Assembly: GCA_018902385.1 (NCBI GenBank)
Contig: JABSSW010000001.1
Location: forward strand, 1,240,001 to 1,304,000
DNA from: Physcia stellaris
Taxonomy: Eukaryota > Ascomycota > Lecanoromycetes > Caliciales > Physciaceae
Direction: 5' to 3'
DNA length: 64,000 nucleotides
The notes beneath the pieces were generated by a model. That model ran no database searches, was not told the origin of the DNA, and saw nothing but the letters and a program-made list of their open reading frames with translations. The translations under genes and the position numbers were made by a program. Numbering within the stretch: position 1 is the first letter of the stretch; every line of letters starts with the position of its first letter. Below, piece after piece: positions 32,006-44,680 of this stretch.

Positions 32006-33475
32006 CCTGCGGAGACTCATCCCTGGTTTAAATAGAACCCAATACGGCTTTGCTCGGCTTAAGTTGATCCCATTGTTGAGAATATCGTCCCTAGATTGTC
32101 TAACCTTTTCTCCATCTTGGCGCACGACAACAAAGAGCTCCATCATGCGCGGAGCTATCCCATGGTGTGGCAGTAAGTGGTGCTAGAGAGTAATTTCCAT
32201 GATAAACCGCCAGATCTGTGATGTCCCGACTTGGGACGAAATCGAAAGATGATGTCGGCTTCGTATGCATTGCGCCAAACACAGGTACGCAGTTTGTCAT
32301 AACGGAGGATAGCACAACACCACACCGCGTCTTGTCATATTGAATGTATTGGTGGCGATGCATGGAAGGCAGAATCGCACTACATCAGACTATGGGATAC
32401 TCTCCGTTTCAGGAATACGGCAACGAAGTAAGACAGTGAACTGGAGAAGAGACGATAATGTAAAAGAATAAGGACAGAAATCTTACCATCTCATTAGGGC
32501 GGTTGTTTCGGTGCATAATCCTTCAGATGTCATGGCAGAGGGAAATTGCTCCGATTACACTTCCATCCTTTGCTTCTTGACCGGTTGTTCGTTCTTGTAA
32601 CAACTCTCCTCACACACTCTGCTGATGTTTATTCCCATCATTTGGTACAAGAGGCATCGTACACTCATCCGATGTTGCATCCATTAGCCGGCTCCCAGAA
32701 GCCCTCCTCTTGTGCGCAATATCACACGAATCATCCAGCTCCAAACACGAACAATCACAAGCTTCTGGCACAAGATTCAAGTTTCGTTCATGGAAATATC
32801 TAGACGGGGAAGCGGATCACTAAAACATAGGATAGGAAGACAGCAAGAGTACTAGAGTAGAAGTAGAGGGTTGAAGCCAAGGACGTGGAGAGATTCGATG
32901 AAAACGTGGTCCAACAGATTTCCACAAGAGACCTCCTAACAACACCGTTCATATCTTTACATCTTCCATTCTTCCAGGTAGCTCAGAATGAAATTGTAAA
33001 TGGCTTCGCCGTAATATGCCATTTTCTCCTGCAAGTGGCGAGTAGGCTTGCCGGCTTCACGGAGACAAAGGGCGACGTTGAGCTCGGCTTCAGAGCGGGC
33101 AGAACATCAGGATGTAATCACTGGTTTCGTTGTTTCATTGACGATTGCATAAATATACTGTATTGGTTGATTCTGTCGAGAGCTGGAGAGCAGAAGTAAA
33201 AACTTGTCTCAGCGCGTGATGAGATGAACGCACGAGACGCGGTACCTCCGTACTCGAGCGCACGTGATATCATATCACTCGGCTTACTGCCGAGTCCACT
33301 CCGGGTACAACATCGGGGCCATCTCGTACCCGGGGCGGAATTGGGATTACGCGAGCGAATCTACTGAGCAAACCCGACCTCATATGCTAGAGCACGTCCA
33401 TTGATACCTGGTCCTGATCGTGAGCCTACCTCCACCTCCTATCGTCAGTCAGATAAATCGACAGCAGTTGCAGAA
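32006..33475. other. intergenic region with one MITE
   Basis: These 1.47 kb lie between glutamate-cysteine ligase and ARPC3. A MITE family 2 copy occupies 32156-32399. The rest, including the frame at 32885-33199, shows no recognisable feature. Confidence 0.5.
32156..32399 (+). mobile_element. MITE family 2, copy 3 (best ends)
   Basis: A 244-bp element with terminal inverted repeats TATCCCATGGTGTG and TATCCCATAGTCTG (two mismatches in 14), counting the bordering TA that may be the target duplication. Internal blocks match the copies at 22713 and 22911. Compared with copy 1 it has an extra segment of about 38 bp after GGTACGC. There is no coding sequence. It sits about 150 bp past the stop of the glutamate-cysteine ligase gene. 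Confidence 0.65.
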
Positions 33476-34475
33476 ATGCCAGTAAGTAAACCGTCGCTGC
33501 AAGTCCGTAATAAAACCTGACCGCCGCCCACCAGGCCTACCACTCCATCTTCCTCAACGACCAAGATGTCCGCATAATAGGTACGTCACCCCGAACTTCC
33601 TTCCCCTCTTACCTCTCACCCCGAACTTCCTTCCCCTTTTACCTCTCCACTACTCCTCGTATCCCAAACCCAACTAACATCCCCCCTCTCCCCCCAGGAA
33701 ACATCGCCCTCCTCCCCCTGCGCACCCGCACCCGCGGCCCCGCCTACACCCTGCCCCCTCTCCCCTCTGGCACCTCAGAGCTGGACATTGACGGAAATGA
33801 CGAGTCCTACGACCCCCTCGACGAAATCCTCTCGCTCTTCCGCGCCAACACGTTTTTCGCAATTTCGAGATCAAGGGGCCGGCGGATCGGTTGCTGATTT
33901 ATGGGATTTTGTTCGTGAGTGAATGTTTGGGGAAGGTGAAGGGGACCATGGGGAAGAAGGAGGCGGAGAAGGTGCGTTGTCTGGCGGGTTGCTTGGTTGA
34001 GTGGGGTGGAACGGAGGGGTTGTGGGGGTGTTCAAGTTGGGGATTGTAAAGTGGGGAGAGCAAAATAAGTGGAGAGAGGAGAGGATGTTGGGATCGGGTG
34101 TCAAGATATATGCTGATGGGGGACATCTACAGGCATTGCTGAATACGGCGCTCGACCAATTCGCTATACCAGGGGATGCGAGCTTTCCATTAAATCAGGC
34201 TTTTGAGGCACCGAGGGATAGGCAAGATGCGGAAACCTTGAGACAGTATGCTTGGTCCCGAGACTATAGTCGAGGGTGTGACGGCTGATCTTGCGGCAGA
34301 TATCTATCACAGGTACGACAAGAGCTGGCTATGAGGCTACTTGCCAGGATATATGCCGATGGGCCTACGCCATCTAAGGTAGGCGGAACCTGACACGGTT
34401 CTTGAGTGCATAGCTAATCTGATTCAGTGGTGGCTGAGTTTCACGAAACGAAAGTTCATGGGTAAATCATTATGA
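33476..34475 (+). CDS. ARPC3: Arp2/3 complex subunit 3 (ARPC3/Arc18), with an apparent frameshift
   Basis: p21 subunit of the Arp2/3 complex, which nucleates branched actin at endocytic patches. Exon 1 is only ATGCCA; exon 2 (33535-33580) gives AYHSIFLNDQDVRIIG; exon 3 starts at 33698 with NIALLPLRTRTRGPAYTLPP. Later exons give ALLNTALDQFAIPGDASFPL, QVRQELAMRLLARIYADGP and the end WWLSFTKRKFMGKSL. The match to the family is strong along the whole length. In exon 3, however, the frame changes around 33853-33860: after RANTFF the expected RNFEIKGPADRLLIYGILF is found only in the next frame, one base short. This is either a one-base error in the assembly or a real loss. The second intron carries a 31-bp tandem duplication. 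Confidence 0.85.
33587..33648 (+). repeat. two-copy 31-bp tandem repeat inside an ARPC3 intron
   Basis: The unit CACCCCGAACTTCCTTCCCC plus TCTTACCTCT occurs twice in a row, nearly identical, within the second ARPC3 intron. It is pyrimidine-rich and may only lengthen the polypyrimidine tract. It is the reason this intron is about 117 bp. Confidence 0.85.
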
Positions 34476-34569
34476 TTCATGAGATTTCCAGCAATGGCAT
34501 GCATTGAAGTGTCTTCTAGTCATTGATGTGCATATCTACATGTGAGATATCGGCCGATCACAGTCAATT

Positions 34570-36385
34570 TCATGAAGTGATTGTACTATCTTCCTGCTCT
34601 GCGGCCCCTCCCATGCGATCAAGCGATGGCTCTGAAGCCTCAGAGGGCCCTGCCGCAGTCCCCTCCTCCACCCTTCGCCTCTTGAAATTTCCCCTTGCTT
34701 CGATTTTCCCTTCCGCTGGAAGTACTCGGGTCGCTGCGAAAATGTAGCCTTCAGATCCGCCTCGTCCGGTCATAAATGGATGCGTTCTACCAGGGAGAAC
34801 TTGCCATGGTCTGCATTTTACCGTATGAATAGTGGCTGCTAGAAGTAAGGTCGGGTCAAGGGGGAAATCCGCTGTAGGCAATGCGCCTGAGTCAGTCATA
34901 TCCGTCACGAATGCTGTTCGCCTTGCCGAGGAATAGTAATCTGCAATTTCTACTAAGGGCTCGACCGTGGGCGAGTAGATGACTACTTGAGCTGCGCCGC
35001 TCAGCAGAGGTAAGGTGTGCTGCAAGACGGTCGTGAGATCCATTGCCGTTGCAATGATCAGTCCATCGAACCCGCCGGCTCGCGTTTCATCGACTATCGC
35101 TTTGATCCTCTCCCATCGCCTGCGCTTACGGTAGTAGTTCCCTCGTCGACCGCTCTTCCAGCTATGGATGACTTCATCCGGGAAAGAGTCTGGCTCTGTG
35201 TAAGCGAGATCGTCTTCTGGAGCCAATAGTTGGAGCCATGACAGTGTCTTCAGATGCTGTGAGAGTGGGTGGGTAGGCGGTGGATTAGCTTGGTCAAAGT
35301 CAAAGTACCTAAGCAGAGCTAGGTTTGGCTGCGAATTTGCATGAATTACTGTTATCGTGTTTGAATGCGCAAGACTGGACGTTTTGTGAGTTCTTGAAGG
35401 CCTTGAGGTCGAAATTTTCGTACCCTCGTCGTTGGAGAGATTTTCATCAACATGACCGTTCGTCTTCTGATCATCGAAACCCATAGTAGGCGTTAGATGA
35501 TGATCGGGCTGATCGAGCAATCCCATTTTCTCTGCAGCAGATGCAACTAACAATCCACCGGTCTCATCAATCATAAGCCATCGTCCACTTTTGGTGATGC
35601 TCCCACCACCACCAGAAGTAGAGTTCAATGGTGTACAATGGATGTTTGACAAGCTGTCCATGAGAGCTAGGGTCTCCTCCCGGAGCTCCATAATCTTCGT
35701 TGCCTCTTTGTCTGTAAGCATCCAGTGTGCCAGTAACGGCACATCCACTGGCAGTACTGTGAATTGCCTCAGGTATTTCTTAGTCTTCCGAAGGGTGTAC
35801 TTTGCCAGTGCAAAGGCAGTTTTCTGATCAAGTGCAATGTGTGAGTCTAGAATTTTCTGGATCAATTCTTTTCCAGAGCCAGTACCTTCGGCTTTCAAAG
35901 ATTCTATCTCAGCCATGGTCATGGTTTGGCTGCTGGAATCGTCGATGATTGCACGATTAGTGCGTAGAACCACTTCACCATCTTCACCAACGACTTCATA
36001 CTCTACGCCGTCCTTGGCTTCCCCTTCATTAGTACTATTGATTTCCGAGGGAGATGAGGCATCCTCCTCTCTTAAATTAGCATATTGCTCTGCTGCTGGG
36101 ACTACTCGCACGCCGGATTTTGTTGCACTGTCAGTTTTGTTCGAGATTTCAAAAGTCAGATAGTACGGTCGGCCAACGATATCGTTTGCGTGGAAGCTCC
36201 CATATTTTCCAATAGATATCGAACTTTGTAAGGGTCAGTCTCTATGTATGCATGGAAAGATGGTACTCCATTGCTCACTCAAGCTATATCACATACGTAT
36301 TGGGCACGATCCGAACGACCTGTATGGCGTCTGACGGTAACCGCAAACCCACATAGGAGTTTGCTCTGATAAGACCAGTTTTCAT
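34570..36385 (-). CDS. TRM6: tRNA m1A58 methyltransferase non-catalytic subunit TRM6 (Gcd10)
   Basis: Partner of catalytic Trm61 in the nuclear enzyme that methylates adenosine 58 of tRNAs, needed to stabilise initiator tRNA. Two exons (36385-36297, 36223-34570) give about 580 residues. The N-terminal barrel shows YVGLRLPSDAIQVVRIVPNT and SISIGKYGSFHANDIVGRPY. The central block QKILDSHIALDQKTAFALAKYTLRKTKKYLRQF is diagnostic of TRM6. The C-terminal Rossmann-like domain has GLIIATAMDLTTVLQHTLPL and IYSPTVEPL but no S-adenosylmethionine-binding motif, as expected for the non-catalytic subunit. A low-complexity insert separates the two halves. It shares a 284-bp divergent promoter with RVB2 and is convergent with ARPC3 (94-bp gap). 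The ATG at 36385 is the only one in frame with the conserved first exon. Confidence 0.93.
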
Positions 36386-36669
36386 CGCTCATGCACAGGT
36401 TACTAATGCCTTCAGTCGCTTGCGCAAGTCCAAAAAATTGGTTGAAATAATATGTGGCTGTCACAGCGGCTGCTTGAATTTAGAGAAAGATCTAATCTTA
36501 TCAATCGCGGTTTCTCATCCGTTGACGCGCGATGACAGCGCGTGTATAAATTACGGCTAGTAATTTATGGACTCTCAAGAGTGGAGCTCGAAAGTATCTG
36601 AGCTTCTTTGAAATCCTTATACCACTTCTCTGTTATTCGTCTTTGACCTAATACGGCGCTCTACTAAGA
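36386..36669. promoter_or_regulatory. bidirectional promoter of TRM6 and RVB2
   Basis: The 284 bp between two divergent housekeeping start codons must hold both promoters. No specific factor site is recognised. Confidence 0.6.
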
Positions 36670-38178
<1,509 letters not shown>

Positions 38179-38357
38179 GCTTTGAAAGGGGGACCAATGG
38201 CGTCACGGTGTTGGACACAAAAAGTATTAGACGCTATAGATCCTGTACATTAGCAAACTCGCGACTGAGCGACGAGAAAACAACGGAGGAGAATGTATTG
38301 CGTACAACTTGCTTTTTATTATTTTCCTTCTAAGCTTTCTTAAGCTGTCATAGGGTA

Positions 38358-39755
38358 TCATATAAAATCCACTGATCTACTCCACTCGCCGCCTTCTCCA
38401 GCTCTCCGAAACTCAACCCCTTCACCAAAGAAGCCAGCATCATTCCACGACACCATCATGGCTCCATCGTATGGTCCATGAGCTTGCCCACCGTCTCTTG
38501 CATCTGACCATCTATACTCCCATTGCTTTAGCTCCCTCGAGCCATCTGGACCCTCTTCATCCGCTTTTGCTGGTGGATCAACCCAGTCGACTCCGGTCTC
38601 GCGTCTGTATTGCCGCATAAGAGCCTCTCTTTCTGCTTCGTAGATATCCGACTGCCCTCGGGTAAATAGTTGAGTGGCCGCACTAGTGATTGCTTCAACA
38701 GCTTCCCTTCGCCTCGTCTCAGCAGGGTCTTCGGCTTCTTTGTCCATATCCATAGCATCTGCTGCATTACGCTTGTTCTTATTATGCCATTTCGGCTTCT
38801 TCTTTGGTTGCCCTTTATTCAACCGCGCAAGAGCTTCCAGAATGGTTTCCCCTCGCTCTATGTGTGGGATGAGGCCCTTCAATACGTCGCTGGTTAGGAC
38901 AGAATCATCCTCAATGGCTTTCTGTCGCCTCTCTTCGTCCCGCTTGTCGGCAGCTTCCTTCGCCTTCTTCACATCCTTCTTCGACAGACCCTCAAGCCAA
39001 GTGTCATGCTGTGCATCTGGGTCCGCAGCTTTTCGGACAAAATTCCCCTGCGCATCAAACCTACCCTCTTCTTGCTCCGACTTCATGTTGAAGGCGTCAA
39101 GTTTGGGTGCGTGCGCTTTCTTCGCCCCAGCCCCCAGCTCTTCGTCGACATCGCCGACATCTGCCCTTTCTTCGTCGTCGACGTCGCTTTCGCTGCTGCT
39201 TTCATGATCTCCGCCTTTGCCTCGTAATATTGCATTTGGCCCGCTCTTCCCTCCACCTATCGAGAAGTCTGCACTGACATGCCCGCCTCCTTTACTCCCA
39301 GCGACTTGACCTTCTATCTCATCCGCCTCTAAGAAGCGCACGTTCTTCTTCTGCTTCTTCCCCTCGCCCGCTAGCTCCTCGTCCTCATCGCCATCATTCA
39401 AGCCGTCCTCCAAATCTGCAAACATGTCCGCCTCCTCTTCATCCTTAGATCCTGCCCCATTCGTGCCATTCTTCTGGACTTCCTTGGCTTTGGCATCGGC
39501 TCTAGCGTCAAAACCTTCGTTGGAACTATCAGACTCGTAGCCGTCAATGTTCACCGCATTGCGCTTTGTCTGTTGCCCGCGCTTGCCGATCTCGTCGGCT
39601 TCTAGGATGGCGTCTTCTTCGGGGGCATCCGGGACCAGAGCAGAAGGATTGCGGACATCGAAACGAGGCTTCTTGGATGGGCCTTCGTCGTCAAGGCGGT
39701 GGGTGCGGGCGAACTCCTCTCCGCCGCGTTTTGGGCGGGGAGCTGGGCGGCCCAT
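38358..39755 (-). CDS. LIN1: LIN1/CD2BP2-like U5 snRNP-associated GYF protein
   Basis: Nuclear protein linked to the U5 snRNP through its binding of Prp6, homologous to human CD2BP2 and yeast Lin1 (Snu40). A single exon of 465 residues. The N-terminal half is very acidic and lysine-rich, with the conserved block KRNAVNIDGYESDSSNEGFD near 65-85 and KKNVRFLEADEIEGQ near 135. A central family block DTWLEGLSKKDVKKAKEA is followed by the coiled-coil-like RLNKGQPKKKPKW. The C-terminal GYF domain, which binds proline-rich ligands, reads WEYRWSDARDGGQAHGPYDG and ends EWSRSVDFI. GYF is represented here as HGPYDGAMMVSW. It is convergent with RVB2. Confidence 0.9.
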   Translation of the reverse strand: MGRPAPRPKRGGEEFARTHRLDDEGPSKKPRFDVRNPSALVPDAPEEDAILEADEIGKRGQQTKRNAVNIDGYESDSSNEGFDARADAKAKEVQKNGTNGAGSKDEEEADMFADLEDGLNDGDEDEELAGEGKKQKKNVRFLEADEIEGQVAGSKGGGHVSADFSIGGGKSGPNAILRGKGGDHESSSESDVDDEERADVGDVDEELGAGAKKAHAPKLDAFNMKSEQEEGRFDAQGNFVRKAADPDAQHDTWLEGLSKKDVKKAKEAADKRDEERRQKAIEDDSVLTSDVLKGLIPHIERGETILEALARLNKGQPKKKPKWHNKNKRNAADAMDMDKEAEDPAETRRREAVEAITSAATQLFTRGQSDIYEAEREALMRQYRRETGVDWVDPPAKADEEGPDGSRELKQWEYRWSDARDGGQAHGPYDGAMMVSWNDAGFFGEGVEFRRAGEGGEWSRSVDFI

Positions 39756-40289
39756 TCCTAGGAAGCAGGATCTGTAAAGTGATTATGGCGGGATTGACGT
39801 TCTAGTTATTCACTTGCAGACAGAAGAGGTACACACTGTGACATATAATATGCTTGGAAAATGGCACGAAGTGATGAGGGCTGGGGGGTATGACGAAATT
39901 CGTCATTGCCGAGAGGCCTAGACCCTGAGCAAGTCGGAGTAGATATCTACAGTATTATTTCAACTCTTGGGTTCTACATCTTTACTTCGATCTTCCCTTT
40001 ACTTTGCAAACCTCTTTTAGATCAAGTCAGACTCTGCGGCTCGAAGCTTCTCCCCAGCTTGTCTGCGAAGCCCCCAGATTAATCGCACAAAGTGAGCAAT
40101 CATGGTAGGCAACCAATTTTCTTTGATCAGTGTACCACTATGGCTGGCCTCACAAACGCAAGCTTCTTTGCGAGCCTTCTTTCGTTTGTCGCCAATGCCA
40201 ACACCGTCATGTTTATGTTCTAGGAGCCTATGCTCCATACATCGAATCGAGCTCAAGCTAACAAAGCGTATCAGTTCAATCCAGGCTTC
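39756..40289. promoter_or_regulatory. divergent promoter region of LIN1 and UFD1
   Basis: This region lies between LIN1 (-) and UFD1 (+) and should contain both promoters. A 5' untranslated exon or short intron of UFD1 is possible, since the reading frame of UFD1 stays open to 40230 without family character. Confidence 0.5.
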
Positions 40290-41375
40290 ATGGATGAAGA
40301 CGGCATGATGGGTGGAATGTACCAACCATCCATGCTTCGCCGGATGGGTGCAGGTCAGCCTGCCGCTCGCTTCGACGAGTATTATCGCTGCTATCCTGTG
40401 GTCATGCTTCCAGGGCCTGAGCGAGAAAACGTCAACCACGGAGGAAAGGTCATGATGCCCCCAAGCGCTCTCGATAAACTTACACGACTTCACATCACAT
40501 ACCCGATGCTGTTTGAGCTGATCAACGGACACAAGGAGAAGATGACGCACGCAGGTGTACTGGAGTTTATTGCAGAAGAAGGAAAGATCTACCTGCCATA
40601 CTGGCTGATGCAGACTCTTGATCTCGACCCTGGAGACCTTGTCCAGGTTAAGTCCACTGATCTACCTTCTGGCCGTTTTATCAAGCTTCAAGCACAGTCA
40701 ACGTCTTTCCTTGACATCTCTGATCCAAAAGCTGTCCTCGAGCAAGCTTTCCGCAATTTCTCCTGCCTGACAAAAGGCGATGTCTTCACCTTCCCTTACA
40801 ATGATGAGATATACGAGATGGCAGTTTTAGAAACCAAGCCAGGAGGCGAAGGTACCAAAAACGCCATAAGTGTGATCGAGACAGATCTAGAGGTGGATTT
40901 TGCCCCACCTGTAGGCTATGAGGAGCCCAAGAGGAGTGGTACCAGCACGCCAGCAACAGGGCGAGGGATGGGCGGTGGAATGCTACACAGTGCAGGTTCA
41001 ATGGCGCAAGCGATCAACTACGCTTCAATAGCTCCAACATCGTCCAGCGCCGCTGCAGGCGCAAAAGCTGTATCCTCAAACTTCTTACTAGGCGGACAAA
41101 AGCTAAAAAGCGGTAAACCTATTACGCCCAAAGCCTCCACTCCTGTGGCTGGTGCTTCAACCAATCCACCACCGACGACGAGGAGAACGAATGGACCGCA
41201 GCCACTTCGATTGCCCCCTGGGAAGCTCTTCTTTGGCTATGAGATTAAGCCTCTGAAGAAGAAGGATGGGGGACAACAAGTCGCGGACGATTCGAAGCCG
41301 CAGTTTCAGGGTCAAGGCCAATCATTAAGAAATACAAAGAAGAAGCGTCCTGAAGATGACGGGAAGGGGAAATAA
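40290..41375 (+). CDS. UFD1: ubiquitin fusion degradation protein 1 (UFD1)
   Basis: Cofactor that, with Npl4, directs the Cdc48/p97 ATPase to ubiquitinated proteins, for example in ER-associated degradation. From the ATG at 40290 it has 361 residues in one exon. The N-terminal double-psi barrel and alpha/beta roll show FDEYYRCYPVVMLPG, NHGGKVMMPPSALDKLTRLH, YPMLFELIN, THAGVLEFIAEEGKIYLPYW and MMQ-like MQTLDLDPGDLVQV. FLDISDPKAVLEQAFRNFSC and LTKGDVFTF continue the domain up to IETDLEVDFAPPVGYEEP near 210. The C-terminal part is Ser/Thr/Pro-rich, with the conserved LPPGKLFFGYEIKPLKKK and a basic tail, where Cdc48 and Npl4 bind. The in-frame ATG at 40230 is less likely, since fungal relatives begin near MDEDGMMGGMY. 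Confidence 0.95.
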   Translation: MDEDGMMGGMYQPSMLRRMGAGQPAARFDEYYRCYPVVMLPGPERENVNHGGKVMMPPSALDKLTRLHITYPMLFELINGHKEKMTHAGVLEFIAEEGKIYLPYWLMQTLDLDPGDLVQVKSTDLPSGRFIKLQAQSTSFLDISDPKAVLEQAFRNFSCLTKGDVFTFPYNDEIYEMAVLETKPGGEGTKNAISVIETDLEVDFAPPVGYEEPKRSGTSTPATGRGMGGGMLHSAGSMAQAINYASIAPTSSSAAAGAKAVSSNFLLGGQKLKSGKPITPKASTPVAGASTNPPPTTRRTNGPQPLRLPPGKLFFGYEIKPLKKKDGGQQVADDSKPQFQGQGQSLRNTKKKRPEDDGKGK

Positions 41376-41983
41376 GCGGCTAACCAAAGGTGGATAGGTA
41401 ATTGGGAGTGGGAGAGATAACATATGAGCCGTAAAAGTCGATGACTAGGTACCAGCATTTTCCGTGGCGAGGCGTTGGCGGATTGCAGGGCGTTGCATTA
41501 GGAGGCCGGTCTAACCCGGGCTTATCAAATACCCAAGTTAGTCCTTACGAATTAACAGCATTATGCACGGTAATAGAAGAGTCTCATTGGTCTACTTAGT
41601 ACACGCAACATCACTCCGGCTATACTGCACTGGAATGAACGACGTTTTGATTGTTAGCTTGGTAAAGGGTTTGTTACCAAACTGGTAAGTCTGCTGCCAG
41701 ATTTGGCGAGACATTCACGACTTTCTTGCCATCACTTAGGGCTTGCTATCGTCTAAAATTGAGGGCTGTTCAACCTTTTCAAACGCAAATGTTACTATGC
41801 AATAGAACATACTGGGTAAATTCCTCCGACGTTTGCAACACCATCACGAGCATACTCGTCTCCAGTTATGAAGACCGTCTGCCAGCATCCGCTGCTAGAA
41901 GCTGCATGCCCCCTATTCCCTTCGATCCATCTTTTTCCTTGTTGCCAGAATTGTACTCAATGGAGAGGGGAGGACACAAGGGC
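41376..41983. other. intergenic region between convergent genes
   Basis: This gap lies between the UFD1 stop (+) and the Myb-like gene stop (-). The reading frames here are shadows or lack domains, and I see nothing else. Confidence 0.5.
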
Positions 41984-43021
41984 TCAGCCGACGACCTCAT
42001 AACCCTCATACGCGTTCTCCTCATCAGCGTCGTCCTCAACACTAGCGTGTACAACTTGTTTGTCCTCAGTATTCTCCTTGGCGTTCTTCTTAGATTTAGC
42101 ACCGCGAACCGGAGCCGCGACATCAGCACCTTCTGCAATCTCCTTCTTGACTTCGGTCTTGTTCTTCTCCGCAGCAAGTTTGAGCTTCTTCGAGATGGCT
42201 TTGGCACGCGCAGATGTGGGCATAGGAAATTCGGCAGGTTTCTTCTTGTCGCCTTCGTCATTCGCGGCGGCACTGACTTCGTTCTCCTCCTCCATCTTCT
42301 CGACGCTCTTCAACTCAACACCATCATCACTCTCCCCATCACCCTCTTCTTCGACACGCTTACGCTTTCCCGAACCCTTGGCCGATTTTCCAGCTTTAGC
42401 TTTGGCAGCAGCGCGATGTGTGGCTAAAGTAACCTTCCCGTCGGGAGTGGTGGATTTGTTCACAGGGGTGTACCCATCAGCGGCATCTATGGCTTTGCGC
42501 TCACGAACCAGCTTAGACATACGCTCCATGATAGCCTTGGGCGTCGCATCTAACGTATGTCAGCGAGCCTCATCAAGCAAGGTTCACACAAGCATACTGG
42601 GAATCTTTGCGGCGATATGCCCAAAATCGACGTCTTTGGGTGTTGTTGTGATCAGCCACAACATCATCTGGGGCCCTCTTGTCAATAATTTTTCTTGTGA
42701 TGGTACAGTGACTAGCGGTCTTACCTTCCTATCCACCTCTGGAGTCCAAGACTAAGAGAAAAGGATCAGCAAAGTTGCGTAAGATTGTGAACGACACAGA
42801 GAAAAACACTATCGCCTGACTGTGAAATATCCAAAGGGACTTCCATCACAGCTAATATGTATAGTGATTCAGCTTCCCGGGATGGAATTTGAAAAATGCC
42901 GAGGGATCCCAACGCTGCGAGTGTCATCTGGCTGAGAGGTATCTGATGCTCTGGTATCGAGATATATACGAAAGTAGAGGTGAAGTATTCTGAGAATACT
43001 TACTACTCGACTGCCCGACAT
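41984..43021 (-). CDS. small Myb/SANT-like nuclear protein, function unknown
   Basis: The folded part reads SWTPEVDRKMMLWLITTT, DVDFGHIAAKIPNATPKAI and MERMSKLVRERKA across two introns, a Myb/SANT-like helix-turn-helix pattern (Trp at the start, hydrophobic spacing, AAK turn) common in uncharacterised fungal proteins. The remaining 170 residues are Lys/Glu/Ala-rich with nuclear-localisation-like KKRK runs (GSGKRKRVEEE) and no domain. It is probably nuclear and DNA- or chromatin-binding. The start is uncertain: ATG at 43021 with a strong GTAAGT donor after six codons, or ATG at 42848, both feeding the same conserved exon through a weak donor. This is the last ordinary gene before the AT-rich block, whose edge lies about 600 bp upstream. 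Confidence 0.6.
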
Positions 43022-43620
43022 GATAACAACGATTTAGTGATAGACTAGGTGTTGTGCTCGAGCTTTGTCGCTGAATTATATCAGCCACCGGACTCTCAGA
43101 AATGATTTGGAATCTTACTGAAGCTGTTGATTCTTTGGTCGACTGGTGAGAAGAGAGTTGGTCACGGGTAATAAGTCCTCTTTGCTTGTCCCACGATGAC
43201 TTAGCGAGGAAGTAGTAGATGGAAGAGGAAAAGGCTGTTGGGGAAGATTCGATTCATGGTTGCACATATGTTACGGATATGAATCTGTTATTCCATTGAC
43301 TATTCCTAATGACGTGAATGACCACTAATAAATCATATTCACCTTCCCGTCCACTGGCAGTATCATTCACACGTCCTCTTTTCTCTGACATGTTCTCAAC
43401 AAGGAAGACGCCTATATAGACTCATCTAATAGTGAAAATGAGATTTTGACAACATGAGCTATTTACTAAGTACTTTAGGTAATAGGATCGTGTGGAGTAG
43501 ACCTAGGAGAAAGAGAGTATTCTCGCTCTTGCGGCTCATCATTCTTCACAAAGAGTACTGAAGCTCTTGTCACTGATGAATGAAAATCAATGACTAGAAT
43601 CAGAATGCATTGTATGATAA
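43022..43620. other. gene-side flank of the AT-rich block
   Basis: Ordinary composition with normal CC, CT, AG and GG content. It should include the promoter of the Myb-like gene. No other gene is seen. It ends in a run of A at about 43620-43633, where the AT-rich block begins. Confidence 0.5.
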
Positions 43621-44680
43621 AAAAAAAAAAAAAGTTTTTGATAATCAAATGATCACTTATGCTATTGTTAAATTAAATTAATTGAAAAAAATGCATTTTG
43701 CATTTCATCAATTCACATAATAACAAAAAAAAATCTACGATTTCGTAAATAGTTTCGAAATAATCATCGAAATGTGTGTAATTTCAATATTCAATTTTTT
43801 AAATTTGATCGATTAGAATTCGTAATTTCGATTCATTTATAATTCATAATTTTTCATCGTTTTATCATCGTTTCGTTCGTCAATTTGTTGAAATTTTTTT
43901 TGAAAAAATTGTAATTCGTGATTAAATTAATTTTCATTTTTTGTTTAATTTCATTGATTTGTCGATCAATTTGTGATTGATTTAATATGAATTCAACATT
44001 TTTTCAATTTGTTTTTTTTTCAATTTTTTGAAACGTTGTTTTTTGAATTGTTGTTCAATTTTTGTTTTTCATGTATTTTGTTTGATTTTCAAATATTTTG
44101 TTCAATATTTTTTCGATCATTCGTTTTTCATTTTGATTTTCGTCGCAAACGTAATCATGATTATAATTTTAATTTCGAATTCAAAATTGCATTTTGAACA
44201 TTGACATGAATGCGCGTTTATCAAAATCAAAAAATTGAATGATATTTTTTTTGACGATTTAAATTGATTTTTCAATTTTATATAACATCGATCGCATTTC
44301 ATGTGAATGATTTTTGATTCAATTTCATTGAAATGATCGTGCATTTTTTTATTTTCATTCGTGATTTCGTCATCGATTTTCATAACATTTTTGATTTTTT
44401 CGTTGTTCGTGATCATGATTTTTGAAATAAAAAAATTCAACATTTTGTCAATGATATAACAAACATCGAAAATTATCGTTTTGTTATCGATGATTTGTTG
44501 ATTAAATTGCGAAACATAATTTTCATAAATTAAGAAATTTTTTTTTTAATGAATTCGCATATTTTCGTCAACATGTTAACATTGTGAATCAAATTAATGT
44601 TCGTTAATTGAAAATCATTTTTCAAAAAAACGAAATCGATTAAAAAATCGTGAATTATTTTCGTCAATCGTATTTTTTCG
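43621..44680. repeat. AT-rich hypermutated fossil sequence, left of the nested elements
   Basis: Strongly AT-rich with the same missing dinucleotides as the rest of the block. Frames on the minus strand (44117-44443) contain Cys pairs (CDRC, CSKC) that recall a zinc-binding segment, but no family can be named. It is likely part of an older repeat into which the + strand gypsy element inserted, because the same style of sequence continues on the far side from 58947. It is broken and non-coding now. Confidence 0.6.
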
